Of a stretch of DNA of 36,143 nt, positions 17,030 to 24,440 are shown in pieces. The stretch is from Pseudomonadota bacterium. GTDB taxonomy: Bacteria; Pseudomonadota; Gammaproteobacteria; Steroidobacterales; Woeseiaceae. The stretch covers positions 1 to 36,143 of the forward strand of contig JAQCAD010000034.1 in NCBI GenBank assembly GCA_027621915.1. Reading direction: 5' to 3'. Made by a program: the position numbers and the translations under genes. Numbering within the stretch: position 1 is the stretch's first letter; every line of letters starts with the position of its first letter. The notes beneath the pieces are model-generated. The model saw only the letters and a list, made by a program, of their open reading frames with translations. It had not been told where the DNA came from and did no database searches.

Positions 17030-17683
17030 TCAATTAGACCTGCTCTGCCGACCCTTGCCGGTACGAACCTGAAGCTGATGAATTCGAACAACAGAATTTG
17101 TGAGGCGAAGTTGCAATGGCCCGGCGGGATAGCCGCCTTTCTTCTGATAAACGGCTATCAGCTTTCCGTCGTTCCAGAGGCTGTAGGTGTCATCCCGGCG
17201 CGAAAAGCCCAGTTTGATCCGGCGACCCTTTTCTATAACCAGTTCGCCGGTCGCACGAACGATCCAGAAGCCCTTCTCGACTGTCTTGATATAGCCGCGC
17301 TCGACTTCATTGTCCGGTGCGTCGGGATCGAGCGCGTGACCCGAGGCCATCCAGATACCGGTTTGCGAGTCCTGGCCAAAATCGAGGTAAACACCCAGGT
17401 AACGGCCCTGCTCAAAAGTCAGATCGATCGAGACTATGAAGTCGTCACTATAAGTTCCGTTGCTGACCAGGAACGTACTGGCTTCGGGATCGGTAATTTC
17501 GCCGTCGAGTTTCGCGGTCGAACCCAGCAACTCTCCGTTTACGAATCGCCATCGATTCGTGTCGAATGACTGCCATGTTTTCGCACTATCAACCAGTAAA
17601 TCGAACGTCTCGCCCGCAGCCGGCGCGGACACAAGGATGGCAAGCAATAACGCCATCGAATTATGCTTAAATGTATTTTTCAT
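17030..17683 (-). CDS. Secreted LamG/DUF1080-like beta-sandwich protein
   Basis: A 217-residue exported protein. The signal peptide is MKNTFKHNSMALLLAILVSAPAAGE. The rest alternates strands and glycines in the way of concanavalin-like folds: WRFVNGELLGS, FLVSNGTYSDDFIVSIDLTFEQG, YSLWNDGKLIAVYQKKGGYPAGPLQLRL, a layout seen in DUF1080-type (3-keto-glycoside hydrolase or carbohydrate-binding) domains. Family assignment is by pattern only. It is the first gene of the minus-strand operon with the amidohydrolase and ABC exporter; the gap to the next start is 17 bases. Its ATG is only 19 bases from the divergent M20 gene's ATG; an in-frame ATG at 17656 is an alternative start but would leave a shorter signal peptide. 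Confidence 0.7.
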   Translation of the reverse strand: MKNTFKHNSMALLLAILVSAPAAGETFDLLVDSAKTWQSFDTNRWRFVNGELLGSTAKLDGEITDPEASTFLVSNGTYSDDFIVSIDLTFEQGRYLGVYLDFGQDSQTGIWMASGHALDPDAPDNEVERGYIKTVEKGFWIVRATGELVIEKGRRIKLGFSRRDDTYSLWNDGKLIAVYQKKGGYPAGPLQLRLTNSVVRIHQLQVRTGKGRQSRSN

Positions 17684-17702
17684 AGACTCCGAAGGTTACC
17701 TG

Positions 17703-18995
17703 ATGAAATACGGATTTACCTTATTTTGCCTCATGGTTTCGCCGGTAATGTTAGCTGCCGACCCCATTGAGACAACGGTTAACGGGCAGAGGCTCAATGC
17801 CACGATGCAGCACATGCACACGTTTGGTGAAAATGAGGAAGGCGGATCGGACCGCGTTGCATATAGCGACCACAACCGCCTCGCATACAGCTACCTGTTC
17901 TCGCTGATGCAGCAATCCGGCCTGACACCGGATATCGATGTGGCAGGCAATCTCGTCGGGCGGCGGCCAGGGAAGATAGACGGACTGGCGCCGATCATTA
18001 TCGGCTCGCACATCGATACCGTGCCCAACGGTGGCCACTACGACGGCATCGTCGGCGTAATGGCGGGTATCGAGGTCGCAAGTACGCTGCACGAGGCAGG
18101 TATAGAACTGGACCATCCGCTCGCGGTGATCGTCTGGAGCAATGAGGAAGGTGGTAAAACCGGCAGCCGTTCATATGCAGGAACCGTTGCAGAACGCGAA
18201 TTGTCATTGCCGAGCCTGGGCGACAAGGCAATCGGTGCTGGAATCAGCCACCTCGGCGGACACCCGGAGCGTCTTGGAGAGAATCGGAAACGTCCGGGCG
18301 ACGTCGCCGGCTATGTCGAACTGCATGTCGAACAGGGGGCAATTCTCGATCGGGAAAAAATATCGATCGGCGTCGTGGAAGGTATCGTCGGCATAAAGCG
18401 CTGGTACATCACAATTGAAGGATTTGCCAATCACGCCGGAACGACACCAATGGATCAACGTCAGGACGCGTTGTATCCCGCTGCACTAATCGTCGCCGAA
18501 ATCAGGCAGATCATCACCGCCGAGCCCGGTCGGCAGGTTGGCACGGTTGGTCGCCTTGACGTCAAGCCCGGGGCACCGAACGTTATCCCCGGTGAAGTCA
18601 TGTTCAGCCTGGAGATACGGGATCTGGATATGGACAAGGTCACCGGCCTTTTTGAAAAGATCCGCGCATCGGCGACAGAAATTGCCGAGTCCCATGGGAC
18701 GAGCATCAGTTTCGACCAATACTACGAATCGCCGGCGACACTGACGGACAACGGGATCAAGGCGCTGGTTCAGGAATCAGCTGCCGCGCTTGGGCTCACG
18801 ACACTGCATTTGCCGAGTGGTGCCGGACATGATGCACAAAGCATGAAAGACATCGCTCCGCTGGGAATGATTTTCGTCCCCAGCAAAGATGGCGTGAGTC
18901 ATGCACCGACAGAGTTTACGAGCGAACAACAGATCACGGATGGTGCGAACGTCCTCTTGAATACTATTTTGGGAATGGATCGCCTGCTCAGATAA
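17703..18995 (+). CDS. M20 Zn-dependent amidohydrolase (allantoate / N-carbamoyl-amino-acid type), exported
   Basis: A 430-residue enzyme of the M20 family branch holding allantoate amidohydrolase and N-carbamoyl-L-amino-acid hydrolase. AAGG lies seven bases before the ATG. Metal-site residues include His103 in GSHIDTVPNGGHYDG, Asp114 and the Glu pair 148-149 (SNEEGG); later come VELHVEQGAILD, the dimerisation motif FANHAGTTPM and SGAGHDAQSM. The family is usually cytoplasmic, but this one begins with MKYGFTLFCLMVSPVMLAAD, a signal peptide, so a periplasmic site is inferred. It should release ammonia and/or CO2 from ureido or N-carbamoyl compounds; which one cannot be told. It diverges from the LamG/amidohydrolase operon. 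Confidence 0.88.
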   Translation: MKYGFTLFCLMVSPVMLAADPIETTVNGQRLNATMQHMHTFGENEEGGSDRVAYSDHNRLAYSYLFSLMQQSGLTPDIDVAGNLVGRRPGKIDGLAPIIIGSHIDTVPNGGHYDGIVGVMAGIEVASTLHEAGIELDHPLAVIVWSNEEGGKTGSRSYAGTVAERELSLPSLGDKAIGAGISHLGGHPERLGENRKRPGDVAGYVELHVEQGAILDREKISIGVVEGIVGIKRWYITIEGFANHAGTTPMDQRQDALYPAALIVAEIRQIITAEPGRQVGTVGRLDVKPGAPNVIPGEVMFSLEIRDLDMDKVTGLFEKIRASATEIAESHGTSISFDQYYESPATLTDNGIKALVQESAAALGLTTLHLPSGAGHDAQSMKDIAPLGMIFVPSKDGVSHAPTEFTSEQQITDGANVLLNTILGMDRLLR

Positions 18996-19050
18996 ACACC
19001 GGCAACGCAAACTTTCATTCACGAAATTGCGCCGCCAATATTGGACAGGC

Positions 19051-19323
19051 TCACGCTGACCAGAGCGTCCAGATACCGACCAGAATGAATCCGAGACCCG
19101 CAACATAAGTCAGGTATTTTGGATCTACGTATTGAACGATAATTGCGCCTCCCGCTACCGCAATTCCCGTTGCGGTAATCAGCGCAAGAGAAGCGCCGAG
19201 AAATACAGTCATAAGACTGACGGACTGCTTCGTCGAATACAGCAAAGTCGCCAACTGAGTTTTGTCTCCGAGTTCGGCGAGAAAGACCGTGGCGAATACC
19301 GTCAGGAACAGATTTAAATTCAT
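19051..19323 (-). CDS. Half-size UPF0016 / GDT1-TMEM165 family membrane protein
   Basis: A 90-residue inner-membrane protein with three hydrophobic helices. The family signature ELGDKTQ is at 17-23 in FLAELGDKTQLATLL. Full-length GDT1 members (MneA, TMEM165) carry two such motifs in about 190-220 residues and move Mn2+ or Ca2+. This one has a single motif, so it must pair with itself or with a second half-size protein. I see no partner within the window. It lies 62 bases after the dgcA stop on the same strand, so it may be the last gene of the D-glutamate operon or may have its own promoter. Confidence 0.85.
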   Translation of the reverse strand: MNLNLFLTVFATVFLAELGDKTQLATLLYSTKQSVSLMTVFLGASLALITATGIAVAGGAIIVQYVDPKYLTYVAGLGFILVGIWTLWSA

Positions 19324-19385
19324 TTTCTTATCATCCGGGTCAACAGAATGGCCAGTTACGACGACCTGGAACTATCGGTCGTTTC

Positions 19386-20366
19386 TTACCCCCACAAGGC
19401 CGGCGTGAAAACCTCAACCCGGCCGTGCTCATAGTGCATGGCGTTCTCGCAATCTTCCGATTGCAACAGCGGTCCATCGATATCGACGTATCGACATCGC
19501 TGCGCGATTACAAAAGACGGCGCCATCGCGAGTGACGAGCCGAGCATATTTCCGACCATCAACTCAAATCCCATTGCCTCCGCTTTTTTCGCCAGTTTCA
19601 ACGCCTCCGTCAAACCACCAGTCTTATCCAGTTTGATATTGACCATGGAGTAAAGTCCCTCCAGACGATCCAGGTCTGCAGTGGTCGCACAGGACTCGTC
19701 CGCGCACAGCGGCAATGGCGAATCGTAGCCACGCAACGCGTCGTCGGCAGACTTGGACATCGGCTGCTCGATCATCTCGACGCCCAGCTTTTTCAGCGGT
19801 TCTGCGTATCGGTCCAGGTCGGCAACCGTCCACGCCTGGTTCGCGTCGATGACGATCGCCGAATTCGGTGCACCAGCGCGTATCGCAACGATTTGCTGCA
19901 ACGGATCACCGATTCCAACCTTGACTTTGATGATCGGGTAATCGCTGTGATTCGCGGCATCCTTTTGCATGTTCGTAACCTCATCGATACCAACCGTGTA
20001 AACGGTCGTTACCGGGCTGGGATCCCAGCCGAGCATTTGCCAGATCGTTTGACCTGCCCGCTTCGCTTCGAGATCCCACATCGCACAATCCACAGCGTTT
20101 CGGGCACCGCCCGGCGGTAACAGGATTTGCAGATCTTCCCTTGAGATTCCAGCGGCGATTTCCAAAGCGACGTCTTCGATTTGCTTTTTTATGGACTCCT
20201 GAGTCTCGCCTGCATATGAAACACCGGCCGCCTCACCCCTTCCAGTGAGCGCTCCGTCGGAAATTTCGCAAATAATCGTTTCCGAATGCAGGTGTACATC
20301 ACGGGAAATCTTGAATGGCTTGTGGAGCGGCCAGTTTTTCGAAACAACACTTACCTTAAAAGTCAC
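19386..20366 (-). CDS. dgcA: N-acetyl-D-glutamate racemase / dipeptide epimerase family
   Basis: A 326-residue enolase-superfamily enzyme. I start at the GTG with AGGAG seven bases upstream; a TTG two codons earlier is too close to that site. Catalytic-site residues are KVK at 147-149 (IIKVKVG), Asp174 (VIDANQAW), Glu200 (MIEQPM), Asp223 (CADES) and Lys245 (VNIKLDKTGG). On sequence alone it would be called L-Ala-D/L-Glu epimerase. Its place nine bases after a DUF1611/DgcN gene instead suggests DgcA, which racemises N-acetyl-D-glutamate to N-acetyl-L-glutamate in the described DgcN-DgcA pathway of marine Proteobacteria. The choice rests on context. Confidence 0.85.
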   Translation of the reverse strand: MTFKVSVVSKNWPLHKPFKISRDVHLHSETIICEISDGALTGRGEAAGVSYAGETQESIKKQIEDVALEIAAGISREDLQILLPPGGARNAVDCAMWDLEAKRAGQTIWQMLGWDPSPVTTVYTVGIDEVTNMQKDAANHSDYPIIKVKVGIGDPLQQIVAIRAGAPNSAIVIDANQAWTVADLDRYAEPLKKLGVEMIEQPMSKSADDALRGYDSPLPLCADESCATTADLDRLEGLYSMVNIKLDKTGGLTEALKLAKKAEAMGFELMVGNMLGSSLAMAPSFVIAQRCRYVDIDGPLLQSEDCENAMHYEHGRVEVFTPALWG

Positions 20367-20375
20367 AAACAACTC

Positions 20376-21392
20376 CTATTTGAATGTGTCAACGATGTGA
20401 TCGACAATCGGCGCAACGCCAGTCGCCACCGGATCGACTGAGGGGAGACCGGTCTCGGCAGAAATCCCGGCGAGACACGCCGCGCGCGCATCGGCGGATA
20501 GCCCTGACGTGTTGATACTGACGCCAACGCAGCGAATGGCGGCATTGGTTAATCGCCCGTTGATAATCGTATGCTCGATGAGCTCCGGGATCGTCGGCAG
20601 TGGAAAACCTGGAAACGCGTCAATCATCGTACGGCCGGCCTGGTGACAGACAACAAAAGCGTCCGGTTGCGAACCGTGCATCAGACCGAGTGTCACGGCC
20701 GCGTAACCCGGATGAAAGAGCGAGCCCTGTCCTTCTATAACGTCCCAATGATCGTCAGTGTTATCCGGCGAGAGCACCTCAGCTGCCCCGGACACGAAAT
20801 CGGATACCACCGCATCGATTGGCAATCCGCTCCCTGCAATCATGATTCCGGTCTGCCCGGTTGCCCGAAAATCCGCGTTCATGCCACGATCAACCATCTC
20901 TTTCGCGACGGCCAACGCGGTATATTTCTTGCCGACAACGCAGTCCGTGCCAACCATCAGTAGTCGACGTCCGCTGCGTTTGGCGCCAGTGCCAACAGGA
21001 AGGCCGGCGGGCGGATTCCTGATGTCGATCAATGACACACCAGCGCGGTCTGCAGCATCTGCCAGGCCGGGAATACTGCGCAACGATGAATGCGTTCCGG
21101 CGACAATATCGAGACCCGCATCGACGGCCTCGAACAGACTTGGAATCCAGTGCCTGGGCATCTTGCCGCCAACGCCGGCCACTCCCCAGATCAGGGATCG
21201 CGCACCGGCCTGTGCGGCTTCCGCGGGAGTCATCTCGGGCAACCCAAGGTCGACCCCACTTCCCGGCAATCTCAGTTGCCCGGCACACGACTCCGGCCGC
21301 CAGTACGCGATGCCCATCGCAGTCTTGGCATGAGACTGTTCGGGTTCGTCACCCAGAAATAACAGGTACGGTGCCTTAATTTCTACCTGCAT
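20376..21392 (-). CDS. dgcN: D-glutamate N-acetyltransferase (DUF1611 family)
   Basis: A 338-residue cytoplasmic protein of the DUF1611 family. The N-terminal ~135 residues form one domain (YLLFLGDEPEQSHAKTAMGI, LIWGVAGVGG); a P-loop-like MVGTDCVVGKKYTAL at about 146-160 opens the second. Other landmarks are FRATGQTGIMIAG, WDVIEGQGSLFHPGYA and VCHQAGRT. DUF1611 members next to a dipeptide epimerase have been shown in marine bacteria to acetylate D-glutamate (DgcN), giving N-acetyl-D-glutamate for DgcA. AAGGA lies eight bases before the ATG. It follows the class V aminotransferase gene by 23 bases and precedes dgcA by nine, a tight operon. Confidence 0.88.
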   Translation of the reverse strand: MQVEIKAPYLLFLGDEPEQSHAKTAMGIAYWRPESCAGQLRLPGSGVDLGLPEMTPAEAAQAGARSLIWGVAGVGGKMPRHWIPSLFEAVDAGLDIVAGTHSSLRSIPGLADAADRAGVSLIDIRNPPAGLPVGTGAKRSGRRLLMVGTDCVVGKKYTALAVAKEMVDRGMNADFRATGQTGIMIAGSGLPIDAVVSDFVSGAAEVLSPDNTDDHWDVIEGQGSLFHPGYAAVTLGLMHGSQPDAFVVCHQAGRTMIDAFPGFPLPTIPELIEHTIINGRLTNAAIRCVGVSINTSGLSADARAACLAGISAETGLPSVDPVATGVAPIVDHIVDTFK

Positions 21393-21415
21393 ACGTCGTT
21401 CCTTCTACCTTCCAT

Positions 21416-22543
21416 TTACAGAACCTTGTTGAGCGCTTTTTCAAGCGAGTCGATTGTGCGATCGGGGTTTTGCAGCTTGTCCAGGCCGAAAAGCCCGATT
21501 CGAAATGTCATGAAGTCATTACGTTCATCGCATTGCAACGGAACGCCTGCCGCGATTTGCAGTCCCAGCGCCGCGAACTTGCTGCCATTGTTAATCGCCG
21601 CGTCATTTGTGAAACACACGACGACGCCCGGCGCCTCAAAACCTGGCGCTGCAACACTTTGAACACCTTTTTTCGCCAGCATGGCACGCACACGATCACC
21701 GAGTTCCTGCTGCCGGTTCCGAAGCTTGTCGAAACCGTAAGCCAGCGCTTCGTTCATCACATCACGACAGACCCGCAATGCGTCAGTCGGCATCGTCGCA
21801 TGGTATGCGTGACCGCCTCCTTCGTATGCGCGCATGATGGCGTGCCATTTTGCCAGGTCACACGCATAGCTCGAACTGGTCGTCCTGGACATGATGTCCA
21901 AAGCTTTGCTATTCAGCATGACAAACGCCGCACATGGCGAACCGCTCCAGCCTTTTTGTGGTGCGCTGATAAGAATATCAACGCCGACAGACTGCATGTC
22001 CACCCAGATCGTACCTGAGGCGATGCAATCCAGTACCAGCAGGCCGCCGTGCTCATGGACCGCATTCGCTACCGCGCGCAGGTAATCGTCGGGTAGCAGC
22101 ATCCCGGATGAAGTTTCAACGTGCGCGGCGAAGACGAGGTCCGGTTTCTCGCTCCTGATCGTTGCGACGACCTCTTCAATTGGCGCGGGTACGAAAGGCG
22201 ATGTTGTCTTATCTTCGATTTGGCGTGCTTTTAAAACGGTCGATCTTCCGGGAATGCGTCCCATTTCAAAAATCTGTGTCCAGCGATAGCTGAACCAGCC
22301 GTTTCGAATAACCAGGCAATTCTTTCCGGCAGCGAACTGCCGGGCAACGGCTTCCATGCCAAAGGTCCCGCTGCCGGGAACAATAACTGCAGCATCCGCG
22401 TTGTAGACCTTCTTAAGAGTCGCGGAGAGGTCAGTCATTACTGACTGAAAGACGCCGGACATATGGTTGACCGCTCTGTCCGTGTACACGACGGAGTATT
22501 CAAGCAACCCGTCGGGATCTACATTTTCTAACAAACCGGCCAC
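21416..22543 (-). CDS. Class V aminotransferase, alanine/serine-glyoxylate type
   Basis: A 375-residue PLP enzyme. The start is a GTG with GGGGAG about seven bases upstream. The pattern VVYTDRAVNHMSGVFQSVM, IVPGSGTFGMEAVARQF, HVETSSGMLLP and LVLDCIASGTIW is that of the alanine-glyoxylate / serine-pyruvate aminotransferases; the Schiff-base Lys is Lys197 in SAPQKGWSGSP. It would transfer the amino group of alanine or serine to glyoxylate, or a related reaction. First gene of the dgcN-dgcA operon, which suggests a link to nitrogen flow from D-glutamate, though no published role is known to me. A glycerate kinase gene diverges from it, consistent with serine to hydroxypyruvate to glycerate to 2-phosphoglycerate. 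Confidence 0.88.
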   Translation of the reverse strand: MAGLLENVDPDGLLEYSVVYTDRAVNHMSGVFQSVMTDLSATLKKVYNADAAVIVPGSGTFGMEAVARQFAAGKNCLVIRNGWFSYRWTQIFEMGRIPGRSTVLKARQIEDKTTSPFVPAPIEEVVATIRSEKPDLVFAAHVETSSGMLLPDDYLRAVANAVHEHGGLLVLDCIASGTIWVDMQSVGVDILISAPQKGWSGSPCAAFVMLNSKALDIMSRTTSSSYACDLAKWHAIMRAYEGGGHAYHATMPTDALRVCRDVMNEALAYGFDKLRNRQQELGDRVRAMLAKKGVQSVAAPGFEAPGVVVCFTNDAAINNGSKFAALGLQIAAGVPLQCDERNDFMTFRIGLFGLDKLQNPDRTIDSLEKALNKVL

Positions 22544-22634
22544 ACCCTTCTCCCCGGAAAAGGCGGCATTGTGACATGGATTCCGTGGAAAATGGCCACC
22601 TTCGATTCATGGTGAAAATGCGTAGAATTGATCG

Positions 22635-23762
22635 ATGAAAGTCATTTGTGCACCAGACAGTTTTAAAGAGTCGCTGACCGCTGTTGAGGTGGCGGATGCG
22701 ATGGCTGTCGGCATCCGCCGTGCCGCCCCTGGTGCCCGAATCGATACATGCCCTGTCGGTGACGGAGGTGAAGGTACGCTCGAGTCGCTGCTCGCATCGG
22801 TCGATGGGAAGACGTTTCGCACGGCGGCGACGGATCTGTTCGGGCGAAAAACTGAAACACACTTCGGGTCACTCGATTGCGGACGAGTCGCATTTATTGA
22901 ATCGGCGACCGTGATCGGACTTGCCACCGTGCCGGCCAGGGAGCGTGACATCATGCGATCGTCGAGTTTTGGCGTCGGACAACTGATGTTAAGCGCCTGC
23001 GAGACGACTCCGGAGAAAATTATTGTCGGGGTCGGCGGAAGTGCGACCAATGACGGCGGATGCGGATTGGCGCAAGCGTTGGGCGTGCGTTTTTATGACG
23101 CCGCAGGCAACCTGATTGCGTCGCCGATATCTGCCGCCATGTTGCAGGACATTTGTCATATTGACGTCACCAATCGCAGTGCACTGCTGGAAGACAAAGA
23201 AATCCTGGTTGCCTGTGACGTCAGTAATCCGCTGACAGGACCGGACGGTGCCGCATACATATTCGCACCGCAAAAAGGGGCCAGCGAATCACAGGTCGTC
23301 CTGCTCGATGAAAGCCTGCGTCACCTTGCCGAAATCATCCGACGGGACCTTCGCATCGATATCGAAATGATGTCCGGCGCGGGCGCGGCCGGCGGACTCG
23401 GCGGCGGGCTGATGGCGTTTGCAGGAGCCAGGATCGTCTCCGGAATCGACATCATTCTCGAAGCAGTTCGATTCAATGCCCGCGTACAAAATTCGGATCT
23501 GTGCCTCACCGGCGAAGGAACTTTGGATGCGCAGTCGCTGGCAGGAAAGGCGTGCATCGGCGTTGCAAGGGCGGCTTCGGCCCAAGACGTCCCGGTCGTC
23601 GTGCTCACTGGCAAAATCGGCCCGGGCGCCGAACGTGTGCTTGATGCAGGCGTTACGGAATTTTTGACGATCGGCGAGGGGTTAAGCACGGGCCAATCGA
23701 TCCGGCAGGCCGCCGGCCTGTTGGCTGATGCTGCTGAGAAGGTCACGCGGAAATATCGTTAG
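22635..23762 (+). CDS. Glycerate kinase (GarK/GlxK family)
   Basis: A 375-residue cytoplasmic kinase that phosphorylates D-glycerate; this family makes 2-phosphoglycerate. Signatures are MKVICAPDSFKESLTAVEVADAM at the start, TCPVGDGGEGTLE, GVGGSATNDGGCGLAQALG, SNPLTGPDGAAYIFAPQKGA, GAGAAGGLGGGLMAF and DLCLTGEGTLDAQSLAGKA. Length matches the family (about 375-380). No strong ribosome binding site is visible before the ATG. It is divergent from the class V aminotransferase gene with 91 bases between starts, so both may respond to the same signal. The downstream periplasmic protein gene follows after 63 bases. Confidence 0.95.
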   Translation: MKVICAPDSFKESLTAVEVADAMAVGIRRAAPGARIDTCPVGDGGEGTLESLLASVDGKTFRTAATDLFGRKTETHFGSLDCGRVAFIESATVIGLATVPARERDIMRSSSFGVGQLMLSACETTPEKIIVGVGGSATNDGGCGLAQALGVRFYDAAGNLIASPISAAMLQDICHIDVTNRSALLEDKEILVACDVSNPLTGPDGAAYIFAPQKGASESQVVLLDESLRHLAEIIRRDLRIDIEMMSGAGAAGGLGGGLMAFAGARIVSGIDIILEAVRFNARVQNSDLCLTGEGTLDAQSLAGKACIGVARAASAQDVPVVVLTGKIGPGAERVLDAGVTEFLTIGEGLSTGQSIRQAAGLLADAAEKVTRKYR

Positions 23763-23825
23763 AAGGTGAGTACAATTGGCCGTTCTTTCGAAACGGTTTC
23801 GGGCGGAAACTTGAGGATCACAATC

Positions 23826-24434
23826 ATGAACAGCAAGACGACCTGTCGTTTCGCGCTTGCAGTATTGATTGCCGGGACGGTCTCAAATGTTACGGCACAG
23901 TCCAATGAAACCTCGGTGCCTCCCGGGATCCTGGCATGCGCCGCTGAAGCAGATGTTATGCGACGCCTGTCCTGTTATGACCGGGAGGTCGCCGCATCGC
24001 AAACGCGACCCACGACGCAGGTCGAACCAAAGTCCGAGGTTAACGCCGCAGCGCAACCGGCTCCCGAGCCAGCGCGGTCAATTGCTGAAGTTACGCCGGT
24101 TGTCGCCGACATTGTCGCGACTCGGCCTCTGCCGGAGCCGCAGGCGACCGCCGCGGACGCAGATCCCGATCCCAACGATACGGACAACACCGATAACATC
24201 GGTTTCGACCGCTCCCCGGATTCCGTGCTGGCAACTGTCGTCGAAATCAAGGAACGGCCCTATGGCGAACTGCTCATTCGCCTCGACAACGGCCAGGTAT
24301 GGGAGCAGAAACACGCCGACAACCGATTCAGATTGCGTATCGGCGAAATTGTCACGGTCCGCAAAGGTGCGGTAACCGGATATCGATTGTCAGGCGACAG
24401 CAACCTGTCAATTCAGGTTCAAAGAATCAGATAG
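23826..24434 (+). CDS. Uncharacterised periplasmic protein with CYD motif
   Basis: A 202-residue exported protein of unknown function. The start is the ATG with GAGG about nine bases upstream; it gives a signal peptide ending NVTAQ. Right after this comes LACAAEADVMRRLSCYDREVAA (Cys38 and Cys50), a short two-Cys motif seen at the N-terminus of several periplasmic proteins, including VasI-type proteins. A low-complexity Pro/Ala/Thr/Asp linker spans about 60-135. The C-terminal ~70 residues (SVLATVVEIKERPYGELLI, VWEQKHADNRFRLRIGEIVTVRKGA) look like a small beta-barrel. Its stop is six bases from the convergent cystine symporter stop. Confidence 0.75.
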   Translation: MNSKTTCRFALAVLIAGTVSNVTAQSNETSVPPGILACAAEADVMRRLSCYDREVAASQTRPTTQVEPKSEVNAAAQPAPEPARSIAEVTPVVADIVATRPLPEPQATAADADPDPNDTDNTDNIGFDRSPDSVLATVVEIKERPYGELLIRLDNGQVWEQKHADNRFRLRIGEIVTVRKGAVTGYRLSGDSNLSIQVQRIR

Positions 24435-24440
24435 TCGCCC

